Assembly (NCBI GenBank): GCA_965226245.1
Contig: CBDDCL010000015.1
Coordinates: forward strand, 2,790,001 to 2,854,000
DNA: 64,000 nucleotides
From: CBDCYS01 sp965226245
GTDB lineage: Bacteria > Acidobacteriota > Terriglobia > Bryobacterales > UBA6623
Direction of reading: 5' to 3'
A program made the position numbers and the translations under genes. The notes beneath the pieces were generated by a model. The model was not told the DNA's origin. It ran no database searches and saw only the letters and a program-made list of their open reading frames with translations. Below are positions 17,463 through 25,228 of this stretch, in pieces (the first letter of the stretch is position 1; every line of letters starts with the position of its first letter).

Positions 17463-18716
17463 TTATGCGGGTTCTGCGCCGTACAATTTGGGCTCGCAGC
17501 GCTCGACTCGGCCCCTCGACAGGCGAAGCCCAAGCCGGCCGTTCAACACAGCCACCAGCTCTTCTCCGATGAGGTCGATGACTCCGTCGCTGAGGAGCTT
17601 GGATTGCCGCAGTTCATCCACGCTTCGAAAGCCTTTCCGGTCACGAAGAAGGCGTGCCATGGTATCGGCATCGATGAGAAAGCGCGGCGCAACCTTTTGC
17701 TCTTGAGCGACAAGCGCAAGGAAGCATTTGAGCACGCTCAGCGCCGGCCCCTCGTCCATCGCCTTGCGGAGGCGTTTCGGAGGCTGAACGAGTTCCTCTT
17801 TTGGAGTTCGCCGGCCCTCGGAGATGGCGTTCATCATCTCGCCCGCAACACGTCCGTCGCCTTTGATGCGCAAGCCGCGGAAGTGCGACAGCTCTTCCAG
17901 TTTTGAGGGGCCCGCAAGCGCCAGTTTGACCAGCACTCGGTCGTCGGTCAGCCATTTTCGCGGAATATTCGATCTGCAAGCGTGGCGCTCTCTCCAGCGG
18001 GTCAGCGAACGCAGGACCGCATACTGTTGGGGATTGAGTCCGCCATTTGATGCCAGGCGATGAGCAATCGCATCCGGGTTCGGCTCGTAGCGGGCTGGAT
18101 CGGCGAACTGCGCTGAGAGATTCATCGCCCAGCCGCGCCGGTTTTGACTGTCGAGATCAGCCATCAGGATCTCGGCCGCTTCCACCAGGTGCTCGACGTC
18201 CAGCAGGGCGTAGCTGGCCATGGCTTCGGGCAGCGGACGGCGCAGCCAATCGGTGCGCGTGTGGGCTTTCGGCAGCTCGACGCCCAGCAGTTTCTTCAGC
18301 AGCGCCGCGAGTCCGATTTGGTCCCCGTGTCCCGTGAGCGCCGCCGCGATCGAGGTATCCAACACGGGCGAGGCGACGATGCCGTAGTCGTAATAGAGAC
18401 AGGACTGGTCTTGCTCGGAGGAGTGAGCGGCCTTGATGATCGCCGGATCGGTGAAAACCCGCAACAGGGGCTGCATTTCCTCGGCGCTTAGCAACAGGGG
18501 GTCGATCAGCCAAGATCGCTCGCGGTCGGCGACTTGGATCAACCCCAGTTTGGGGTAGTAGGTCTTTTCGCGCAGAAACTCGGTATCGAAAGCAACGATC
18601 GGTTGTTTGGCCAAACGGCCGGCAACTTCACTGAGCTGGGCGGGGTCTCCGACTGGCACAACTTCACCGCCGGCACTCGCGGTCTTCTCCGGCGTTTGAG
18701 CTTGCTTGCGGGCCAT
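17463..18716 (-). CDS. rnd: Ribonuclease D
   Basis: 417 residues. DEDDy exonuclease motifs are present: VAFDTEFLREKTYYPKLGLIQ (Exo I), IIKAAHSSEQDQSCL (Exo II position), and MASYALLDVEHL (Exo III, Tyr and Asp). Two HRDC-like helical segments follow (YAVLRSLTRWRERHACRSN and LSVLKCFLALVAQEQ). Length and order match RNase D, which trims the 3' ends of tRNA precursors and other small RNAs in the cytoplasm. The gene stands alone on this strand. The first 22 residues, rich in Gln and Thr, are poorly conserved in the family. Confidence 0.88.
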   Translation of the reverse strand: MARKQAQTPEKTASAGGEVVPVGDPAQLSEVAGRLAKQPIVAFDTEFLREKTYYPKLGLIQVADRERSWLIDPLLLSAEEMQPLLRVFTDPAIIKAAHSSEQDQSCLYYDYGIVASPVLDTSIAAALTGHGDQIGLAALLKKLLGVELPKAHTRTDWLRRPLPEAMASYALLDVEHLVEAAEILMADLDSQNRRGWAMNLSAQFADPARYEPNPDAIAHRLASNGGLNPQQYAVLRSLTRWRERHACRSNIPRKWLTDDRVLVKLALAGPSKLEELSHFRGLRIKGDGRVAGEMMNAISEGRRTPKEELVQPPKRLRKAMDEGPALSVLKCFLALVAQEQKVAPRFLIDADTMARLLRDRKGFRSVDELRQSKLLSDGVIDLIGEELVAVLNGRLGLRLSRGRVERCEPKLYGAEPA

Positions 18717-18987
18717 GCAGCGGGGATCTGGCAGTGGTGATCTGGGTGTCCTGCGTTGACTGTCCCGGCGCTATTAGAACCGACGGCCCGTCGGAGGTGA
18801 CTTCTCAGCGGGGAAACGCAAAGGCTAACCTGCATTGTAGCCGCTAACCATCGGGCCTGTTGCGAGCTGTTGCCATACCATCCAGCGCCCAAAACCGGAT
18901 AGCATGGTAAATCGCCTCACCCGCTCTGCTCGGCCACCCGCTCCAGTCCGCTTTTCTCACCAGGTGAAGAGGCGAAGTGCGCGTGCT

Positions 18988-19133
18988 TCGACTGTCAGGT
19001 GGTGAGAAATGCGGCCCAGCGCAATACTGTCCACTGAGAGCCTTTCGGTCGCGGAAAGAGCTTTTGAGCCGCGAAGCGGCGCAGGATCGTAGCCCATGGG
19101 TGGAGCGAAGCGGAACCCTGGGTGGGGTAAACC
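18988..19133 (+). repeat. Palindromic repeat family S, copy B (long form)
   Basis: Core at 19067-19125 with the GCCGC-GAA-GCGGC hairpin and the CCC...ACCCTGGG stem. A leader GTCAGGTGGTGAGAAATGCGG starts at about 18995 and recurs in copy D, so these two share a longer unit. The copy ends about 20 bases before the left inverted repeat of the DUF1670 element. Confidence 0.8.
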
Positions 19134-19392
19134 AAAAGGGCAGCCCAGCAGATCTTGCCATATGGCACGCCGCTGGGGGTGCTTGAGGGCGGGCGGCTTA
19201 GGTTTATCGCTTTTCGGCCAGGATGGCAGCCTCGCTTTGGGGAGGGCGTGGCAAGCTCCCAGGACCATCGGCTGGACCACCGCCACGCCCCCATCCCGGC
19301 ATCGGCTGCGGCGCTCGGGTTGCTCCTCAGCAGAGCCCTATCCTCCGAACCAACATGTTCTATTCTCCTCTTATCCGGCGCTATGTCAAGCT

Positions 19393-20193
19393 TCATTTTT
19401 TCTCCTCCGGCTGCTGCCCTTGTTTCTTCTCCCCTCGCAGCTGTTCGTCAATCGAGCGGTACTCGGCGACCAACGCCCGGCTGCAGCCTAGCACGTAGGC
19501 CGTCTCCGCCTCGCTGAAGTCCTGCTGCCGGCAGTGCCGCACACGATCGAACTGCCCCAGATAACGATCCACCGCCTCGATGCTGTGGTAGGTCTCCCGC
19601 GCCACCTGCTCGCTCGTCTTGCCTTCGCCATAACGCTTCCAGCAGATCAACCGCTTATGCGTCAACCCGGTTCCCACATCGTGCAGCGTCGCCCGCCGCG
19701 GCACCAGGCAGTCATGATTCCTCTCGTAGGCGGCCAACACCTGGGCCACCTGAGAGTCCGACCTGCCCAGTAATACGGCCAGATCGCAATTGCTCAGCAA
19801 GCCGCCCTGCTTGTGGGCTTGGCGGCACAGCCGCAGACAGCGCCGCAGCAAGCGCTCGTTCACCTTCTCCCGCTGCAGGATCGCTGCGATGTCGTCGCCC
19901 GTCACCAGCTCCAGCAGCAGCGGAACCAGTTGCATCTTAGAGAGCGGTTTGTGCCACCCGGGACGGTCCTCGAGCGCGATGCCCATCCACAACACTTGCC
20001 CATGTTGCACCGCCTCGCGGGAGCGAATGTGCTCAAAGACGACCACCAGGATGCGCTCGGCGCTGAGCCGCAACATGCGCTCTCCTCCCAACTGCGGAAA
20101 GTCCTTCGCCAGGCAGCCCAACAAGGCGCTGAGCAGCGTTTTGCGGGCCAGCGGGCCGTATTTCTTGCGCACGAAATCAGCTTGAGCGCCCAT
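19393..20193 (-). CDS. DUF1670-like protein, second gene of the pair
   Basis: 266 residues. The C-terminal 120 residues parallel the first gene: RATLHDVGTGLTHKRLICWKRYGEGKTSEQVARE, EAVDRYLGQFDRVRHC, then FSEAETAYVLGCSRALVAEYRSI. This gives two helix-turn-helix-like segments, with a third at LLSNCDLAVLLGRSDSQVAQVL. The N-terminal half (KYGPLARKTLLSALLGCLAKDFPQLGG ... ILVVVFEHIRSREAVQHG) is also DUF1670-like. The tail is Lys/Gln-rich. The start overlaps the end of the first gene by 17 bases, with a GGGGGGAT stretch upstream of the ATG. Function is unknown; DNA binding is likely from the HTH content. Confidence 0.7.
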   Translation of the reverse strand: MGAQADFVRKKYGPLARKTLLSALLGCLAKDFPQLGGERMLRLSAERILVVVFEHIRSREAVQHGQVLWMGIALEDRPGWHKPLSKMQLVPLLLELVTGDDIAAILQREKVNERLLRRCLRLCRQAHKQGGLLSNCDLAVLLGRSDSQVAQVLAAYERNHDCLVPRRATLHDVGTGLTHKRLICWKRYGEGKTSEQVARETYHSIEAVDRYLGQFDRVRHCRQQDFSEAETAYVLGCSRALVAEYRSIDEQLRGEKKQGQQPEEKK

Positions 20194-21028
20194 GGCAATC
20201 CCCCCGAAGTTTTTTTTCTCCCGAGGCCCGCCCGATCCCCAGTAACTCCTCGATGTGATAGCTCCACAGCTTGTCGCGGGGGCATTGCTCGAGCAGTTCG
20301 AGATAGCGCCCCACCAGCCCCCGTCCGCGGCGCAGCAGAAAAGCGATCTGGGGGGCTTCCATCCCTTTGCGGTGCAGCTGGGCGCAGCGCGTGAACGTCC
20401 CCAGATAGTTCGCCACCGCCTCGGGAGAATGGCGCAGAATCTGGCAGATCTCGGTGGTGGTTTTGCCTTCCAGCGCCAGCCGGATGACCTCCACCCGGTG
20501 CGTCAGCACAGGGCCGATATCGTGCAGGGTGCTGCGCAGCGGCAGCGGCCGCTCGTCGTGGGCCCGCCGCCAGGCGAGGTCGCGGGAGATGGTGCGCAAC
20601 CCGACCAGGAAGATGCGGCAGGCCAAGTCCTCGCGCGTCAGCAGCGCTCCTTGCGAGAGGGCTTGCTGGCACAGATCGGGGATGCGCTGGCGGCGGAAGT
20701 CCCGCGGCCCGAGCTGCTGCAGCAGGCGGTCGTCGTCGGCGCCGCGATGCAGCGTCAGCGAGACGGTTCGCTTTTGGCAATCCGCCACCGGCTTGCCGGC
20801 CGGCTCTTCGGCGGCGAGGGCCACGAGCGTGACTTGGCCGGGCTGCGCGGCGGCGGCGTCGGGACCGTGGAAGAACGGGGCATAGACCTCTTGGACGGCC
20901 TCGAGGACGGCCTCGGCTTCAAACGGAGAGCAGGCCAGACCGGCGACGAGGATCTGCCGCAATTGAGCGTCGAGCGTCTTGGCCTCGAGTCTTTCGATCT
21001 GTTCTTGTTCCGCATGCCGCACGCCCAT
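20177..21028 (-). CDS. DUF1670-like protein, first gene of the pair
   Basis: 283 residues from the ATG at 21028, chosen because AAGGAGG sits 8 bases upstream; a longer frame from 21163 would read through the inverted repeat. Order of features: an N-terminal helix (EQIERLEAKTLDAQLRQILVAG), EAVQEVYAPFFHG, a strand region with AAEEPAGKPVADCQKRTVSLTL, an HTH at ALLTREDLACRIFLVGLRTISRDL, then LHDIGPVLTHRVEVIRLALEGKTTTEICQ, EAVANYLGTF and a last HTH (APQIAFLLRRGRGLVGRYLEL). This matches DUF1670 from memory. No DDE, HUH, Tyr or Ser recombinase residues are evident. Confidence 0.75.
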   Translation of the reverse strand: MGVRHAEQEQIERLEAKTLDAQLRQILVAGLACSPFEAEAVLEAVQEVYAPFFHGPDAAAAQPGQVTLVALAAEEPAGKPVADCQKRTVSLTLHRGADDDRLLQQLGPRDFRRQRIPDLCQQALSQGALLTREDLACRIFLVGLRTISRDLAWRRAHDERPLPLRSTLHDIGPVLTHRVEVIRLALEGKTTTEICQILRHSPEAVANYLGTFTRCAQLHRKGMEAPQIAFLLRRGRGLVGRYLELLEQCPRDKLWSYHIEELLGIGRASGEKKLRGDCHGRSS

Positions 21029-21213
21029 GGCCCTGCCTCCTTGCCCTTGCACTCGCCTCCTACAATAGGAGGTGTGCCATATGGCAAGAAGGTAGGGGCG
21101 CAGGAAAACAAACACCATGATTCTGATGGCGGATCCATCCGTCTTGCTCAGAAAGAAATGCAACGACTTGGGCGAGCGAAACCATTAAAGTCAAAAGTAT
21201 TGGCCCCAGCGCC

Positions 21214-21900
21214 ATGCGGAAACTGTCCCTCCTTATCGATGCCGATGACACGTTGTGGGAAAACAACATATTTTTCGAGGCTGCATTCGCGGAATTCGTT
21301 AAGCTTCTCGATCATTCCCGGATGACTGCCGAAGAGATTCAGGTGGTCCTCGACGGGATCGAGCTCGAGAGCATCCAAACCGAGGGTTACGGCTGCAGGA
21401 ACTTCGGACGGAACATGCAGCAGTGTTTTCGCCTGCTCGCCGAGCGGCCCTGGACGCAGCAAGACTTACGAGCGGTGATGGCCATTGCCGAACGCATTTT
21501 GGAACACCCCTTGGAGCTTTTCGACGGCGTCGAAGAAACACTCGCCTGCCTTGCCGGCCGGCATGAGCTGACTCTCTATTCGAAAGGGCATCTGGAAGAA
21601 CAGCACGCTAAGATCGAGAGATCCGGACTGCGGAGCTACTTCGCGGACTGCCTGGTCGTCGCGGAAAAAGATACGGAGGGTTATCGCTATTTTATCGAGG
21701 AAAACGGACTGGACCGCGATCGCACCTGGATGATCGGCAACAGCCCGAGGTCTGACATCAACCCGGCCTTGCGGGCGGGCTTGGGCGCGGTGCTGGTGCC
21801 GCATCCGCGGACCTGGTCACTGGAGCACGAGGATGTGCCCGAACCCTCGGAAAGATTTCACGTCATCGAGAGATTTTCGGACCTAAAGGAGCTGTTCTGA
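21214..21900 (+). CDS. HAD-superfamily hydrolase
   Basis: 228 residues. Motif I is LLIDADDTLWENN (nucleophile Asp and acid Asp two residues later), motif II the Ser in LTLYSKG, motif III a Lys in CLVVAEKDTEGY, and motif IV the acidic pair region in WMIGNSPRSDINPALRAGLGAVLVPH. The cap between motifs I and II is helical, as in phosphoglycolate phosphatase-like C1 enzymes. The substrate cannot be told. It starts 125 bases beyond the right inverted repeat of the DUF1670 element and precedes galU on the same strand, with a family S repeat between. Confidence 0.85.
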   Translation: MRKLSLLIDADDTLWENNIFFEAAFAEFVKLLDHSRMTAEEIQVVLDGIELESIQTEGYGCRNFGRNMQQCFRLLAERPWTQQDLRAVMAIAERILEHPLELFDGVEETLACLAGRHELTLYSKGHLEEQHAKIERSGLRSYFADCLVVAEKDTEGYRYFIEENGLDRDRTWMIGNSPRSDINPALRAGLGAVLVPHPRTWSLEHEDVPEPSERFHVIERFSDLKELF

Positions 21901-21925
21901 GGTGAAGGCAAAAGCCACGGCGCCC

Positions 21926-21990
21926 TTGAGCCGCGAAGCGGCGGCGGATCGTAGCCCAGGCGTGGAGCGAAGCGGAACCCTGGGTCCGAA
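21926..21990 (+). repeat. Palindromic repeat family S, copy C
   Basis: Core only: GAGCCGCGAAGCGGCGGCGG, ATCGTAGCCC, and the CCCAGG...CCTGGG stem around GTGGAGCGAAGCGGAA. It lies just after the HAD gene stop and lacks the long leader of copies B and D. Confidence 0.8.
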
Positions 21991-22167
21991 ACCCCTCGAT
22001 GTGAGGAGCCCCGCGAGGGGCGCAGGAAACAGCCGCGGCTTGCCGCCGCTGCCCGCGCCCGTTGCAAAACCCCCGCTGCCGCGCCGGGCTGCACTTCGCC
22101 ATTCACGGCCGGCGCACCGCTTTGTCGGTTTGCGTGACGCCGTGGCCGCGTTCCAAACTAGAGAAAA

Positions 22168-23052
22168 ATGACCCGAACCGTTCGCAAAGCCGTTTTCCCC
22201 GCCGCCGGGTTGGGAACCCGTTTTCTTCCCGCCACGAAATCCCAGCCGAAGGAGATGCTGCCTTTGGTCGACAAGCCGATCATCCAGTACGGCGTCGAGG
22301 AAGCGCTGGCCTCGGGTGTTGAAAACATCATTGTGGTAACCGGCCGCGGCAAATCAGCCATCGAAGACCACTTCGATGTGAGCTTCGAGTTGGAGCACAC
22401 GCTGGAGTCGCGCGGCAAGCAGGCTGAGCTCGACCTAGTGCGGCGCATCTCGGACCTGATTCATGTCTCCTACATTCGCCAGAAGGAAGCGCTCGGGTTG
22501 GGGCACGCTGTTTCGGTTACGAAGGAGCTGGTGGGTGACGAGCCCTTTGCGGTGATTCTCGCTGACGACGTGATTTACTCGGAAACCCCCTGCTTGCAAC
22601 AGTTGCTTGACGTCTACAACAAACTGGGAGGCGCGGTGATCGCGGTGATGGAGGCGCCCCACGACCGCATCTCGGCCTACGGAGTAGTGGATGCGACACC
22701 ATTGGAGTACAACGGCTCAACGGGACGGCTGTTTCGGGTGAACGACCTGGTCGAAAAACCGCCGGTGGGGGAGGCGCCGTCCAACCTGGCAATCATCGGC
22801 CGCTACGTCCTCCCGCCTGAAATCTTCCCTTGCCTGGATGCGATCGAGCCTGGCAGCGGCGGAGAATTGCAGTTGACCGACGGCATCAAGAAGCTGATGG
22901 AGACCCAAACCGTCTATGCCTATCGCTTCGAGGGCACGCGCTACGACGCGGGAGACAAGATCGGTTTCCTCAAAGCAACAGTAGAGTTCGCTCTCCGCCG
23001 CGAAGACTTGGGCGAGAAGTTTCGGCAGTACTTACAGTCACTGGATTTGTAG
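22168..23052 (+). CDS. galU: UTP-glucose-1-phosphate uridylyltransferase
   Basis: 294 residues, the usual GalU length. The nucleotide-binding signature is KAVFPAAGLGTRFLPATKSQPKEMLPLVDKPIIQYGVEEA. Further family segments are SYIRQKEALGLGHAV, EPFAVILADDVIYSE (metal-binding Asp), NLAIIGRYVLPPEIF, and EGTRYDAGDKIGFLKA. It makes UDP-glucose from UTP and glucose 1-phosphate in the cytoplasm, feeding cell-surface polysaccharide synthesis and galactose use. It is convergent with the signal peptidase gene. Nothing unusual is seen. Confidence 0.95.
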   Translation: MTRTVRKAVFPAAGLGTRFLPATKSQPKEMLPLVDKPIIQYGVEEALASGVENIIVVTGRGKSAIEDHFDVSFELEHTLESRGKQAELDLVRRISDLIHVSYIRQKEALGLGHAVSVTKELVGDEPFAVILADDVIYSETPCLQQLLDVYNKLGGAVIAVMEAPHDRISAYGVVDATPLEYNGSTGRLFRVNDLVEKPPVGEAPSNLAIIGRYVLPPEIFPCLDAIEPGSGGELQLTDGIKKLMETQTVYAYRFEGTRYDAGDKIGFLKATVEFALRREDLGEKFRQYLQSLDL

Positions 23053-23123
23053 AGGTTTGTTGCGGTGGGTCCCGCCGTCTCACGATTCTGCCAGCCGCTC
23101 TCAGAGAATTAATCCCTTTCAAG

Positions 23124-23750
23124 TCAGCCAATCCGCTTCAAAATCCGCGCCCAACGGATGTCGCCCGTTTCTCCATCCGAGGAAAAGTAGACCAGAACGG
23201 GTCGCGCCTTAATGTTTTCTCCGGGGACGAAGCCAAAGTAGCGGCTGTCCAGTGAAAGGTCGCGGTTGTCTCCCATGACGAAATACCGCCCCGGTGGGAC
23301 GACTACTTCCTGGTTGACGACGTGGTTTTTGAGCATGTCGAGCGCTGGTTCCATGACGAATTCAGTATTGGGGCTCGATGGAAAATTGTCGCGGTACGCA
23401 TCTACGTAAGGTGTTTTGTGGTGAACGTATGGTTCGTCCAGCGCGTCGCCACTTACGAAGAGCTGTTTGTTTGTGATCCGAATGCGATCACCAGGAACGC
23501 CTACGACCCTCCTGATGAATGTTTGCGAGGCGTTAATCGGGTATAAGAAAATGACGACATCGTGGCGCTCGACGGAGGACAAATCGAAGATGGGCAGAGC
23601 AAAGATGCGGTCTCCGATCAGTAGGGTATCTTCCATCGATCCCGCCGGGATCACGTAAAAGAGACCAGATCCAGTCAGAAGGTACAAGCCAATCCAGATC
23701 AAGACAAGTAGCAACAGGAGTCTCTTAACTGCCCACCAGACGGTAGTCAT
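23124..23750 (-). CDS. lepB: Signal peptidase I, catalytic Lys replaced by Arg
   Basis: 208 residues. One N-terminal membrane anchor (VKRLLLLLVLIWIGLYLLTG) is followed by the serine box IPAGSMEDTLLIGDRI with the nucleophile Ser. Next comes the position of the general-base Lys box, here TFIRRVVGVPGDRIRI, and the C-terminal box GDNRDLSLDSRYFGFV. In active type I signal peptidases the first Arg of FIRR is Lys; the codon here is AGG, one base from AAG. A Lys-to-Arg change at this site is known to inactivate the E. coli enzyme. So this may be an inactive paralogue or a recent mutation. Confidence 0.88.
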   Translation of the reverse strand: MTTVWWAVKRLLLLLVLIWIGLYLLTGSGLFYVIPAGSMEDTLLIGDRIFALPIFDLSSVERHDVVIFLYPINASQTFIRRVVGVPGDRIRITNKQLFVSGDALDEPYVHHKTPYVDAYRDNFPSSPNTEFVMEPALDMLKNHVVNQEVVVPPGRYFVMGDNRDLSLDSRYFGFVPGENIKARPVLVYFSSDGETGDIRWARILKRIG

Positions 23751-23981
23751 GGAATTTCCTCGTGCGGCGCCCAGTTCCCTCTAGGTCTAGAGGCACAGAT
23801 CTCGCATTCCTGGCGCAACGACAATAGTTCCTTCTATGAACAGGTCCGCATTAACCTAAAAACGGCAGTTAGTCGTCTTCGAACCGCCCCAACCTTGTGA
23901 CGAGACGTCAGTTGGACCCGAGTGTCGTCGGGGACCGGCGGGTGAAGATTGCAACTGCTCCGCAGTTGCAATATCAGCACA

Positions 23982-25010
23982 AATGGGGTATTTAGTTGAC
24001 TCCAGTAGCCACTACATCTTGGGGGTGGGGGTGCCGGCCCTGGTGGCCTCGACCATTGTCTTATAGGGAGCAGGGTCGGCGGCGACCGCCTGCTGGAGGA
24101 GGCGATAGAAAAGTTTGCCGCGCGACCGTGAGGTCCGCCGGTTGAAGCGGAACGTGAACTCGTCCAGGTAGTAGTCCAAATACTCGTGACTGACAGCCCC
24201 CTGGTGGGTCCCCAACAGCCAGCGCTTTAGCAGAGAGGCGACACGATGGACTCTCGGCAGCAGCTTACTCGCCGATTGCCGCTTCCCGCGCAGCACGGTG
24301 ACTTCATGGCGGTATCCTTTGTTCTCCAATCCCGCATAGCCTTCCCAGCCGTCGGTGTGCACGAGGCTGCCAGGTTGGATAGCTTCTTCGACAAAGGCTT
24401 CCAAGCTCGCCGCTGAGGCATCCGCGATCCGACGGAGCCGGATGCGACCCATACCGCGCCCATCCTCCTCGGCAGCAACCGCAACTAACGCTTTGCCAAC
24501 CATTTCGCGACCTCGGACGCCCTCTTCGACTCCGCCCACATACGTTTCGTCCACCTCCACCCGGCCGACCAGCCGATTGCGACCGGGGCGCACCATGGCG
24601 CGGCGGAACTTGTGCAGCCAGGTCCAGGCGGTTACATAGCTACCCAAACCCAAGACCCGCTGCAACTCCAGCGCGCTGGCCCCGCCTTTTTGCGTTGTCA
24701 CCCACCAAGCCGCCCGGAACCACAACGTCAAGGGCTTGCGGGTGTCCTGGAAAATCGTGCCCGCCGTCACCGAGGCCTGGTAACCGCAGTCGGCGCAGAG
24801 CAGCAGATTGCGTTTGCTGGCCCATGAGGACTGGATCCCACAGCGCGGGCACACGAACCCCTCCGGCCAGCGCAGCTTCAGCAGGTACTCCCGGCACGCC
24901 TCCTCGGTCGAGAATCGAGCTTCCAACTCGACGAGGTTTCGGGGGTAGTCCTCCTTCATGCCCCCAACCACAACATATTGTGGCTACTGGAGTCAACTAA
25001 ATACCCCATT
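23982..25010 (-). mobile_element. IS1595-family element, copy 1
   Basis: Ends are perfect inverted repeats beginning GGGGTATTTAGTTGACTCC and running 28 bp to AGTAGCCAC. TCAGCACA is repeated on both sides (23974-23981 and 25011-25018), an 8-bp target duplication as expected for IS1595. One transposase gene fills the element. It sits inside a MITE. Confidence 0.92.
24012..24971 (-). CDS. IS1595-family transposase (copy 1)
   Basis: 319 residues. An N-terminal zinc ribbon (CPRCGIQSSWASKRNLLLCADCGYQ) is followed by an HTH region (GASALELQRVLGLGSYVTAWTWLHKFRRAM) and the DDE domain, with VEVDETYVGG for the first Asp and LVHTDGWEGYAG for the second. A C-terminal segment EYLDYYLDEFTFRFNRRTSR follows. 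Order and length fit the ISXO2-like/IS1595 group. The frame is intact, so the copy could be active. It is translated identically to copies 2 and 4. Confidence 0.92.
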   Translation of the reverse strand: MVGGMKEDYPRNLVELEARFSTEEACREYLLKLRWPEGFVCPRCGIQSSWASKRNLLLCADCGYQASVTAGTIFQDTRKPLTLWFRAAWWVTTQKGGASALELQRVLGLGSYVTAWTWLHKFRRAMVRPGRNRLVGRVEVDETYVGGVEEGVRGREMVGKALVAVAAEEDGRGMGRIRLRRIADASAASLEAFVEEAIQPGSLVHTDGWEGYAGLENKGYRHEVTVLRGKRQSASKLLPRVHRVASLLKRWLLGTHQGAVSHEYLDYYLDEFTFRFNRRTSRSRGKLFYRLLQQAVAADPAPYKTMVEATRAGTPTPKM

Positions 25011-25228
25011 TCAGCACATAAGATACGTTCTTTCAATATGTTACAACGAATGCTAGAACGTCCAACTGCCGTTTTTAGGATTAAGCGTTCTTTGGGGTTG
25101 GGCCTGCAGGCGTTGTCTGGCCCTGGAAATCAGTTTTAATCTCACGTCCAGGTGGACTCTCGAGTCGCTCGAATACCAATTGACAGATTGGGGTACGGTT
25201 CGGCACCAGCTTCAGGTGAAATGGGCCG

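Larger units (their letters stand above)
19154..21088. mobile_element. Candidate mobile unit: DUF1670 gene pair between inverted repeats
   Basis: Two overlapping minus-strand DUF1670 genes are enclosed by 15-bp perfect inverted repeats: CTTGCCATATGGCAC at 19154-19168 and GTGCCATATGGCAAG at 21074-21088. The repeat contains the palindrome GCCATATGGC. A second right end with the same repeat, the flanking AAGGTAGGGG and the first 200 bases of the first gene lies at 29205-29434, so this end has been copied to a new site. No target duplication was found at the ends. No known transposase motif is visible in either protein. Confidence 0.6.
23855..25079. mobile_element. MITE with IS4/IS1380-type ends, interrupted by IS1595 copy 1
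   Basis: CCTAAAAACGGCAGTT at 23855-23870 and its exact reverse complement at 25064-25079 bound the unit, and ATTAA flanks both sides as a 5-bp target duplication. Without the IS1595 inside it, the unit is about 190 bp and has no gene. The ends match those of the IS at 50899-52532, which may supply the transposase. An 11-bp-stem palindrome (ATTGCAACTGC-TCC-GCAGTTGCAAT) lies at about 23949-23973, next to the IS1595 insertion site. Confidence 0.8.

Noticed and set aside
19902..20780. 292-codon minus-strand frame inside the DUF1670 pair
   Set aside because: It lies in a third frame across both genes, is Arg/Ala-rich, and neither starts with a ribosome site nor resembles a family.
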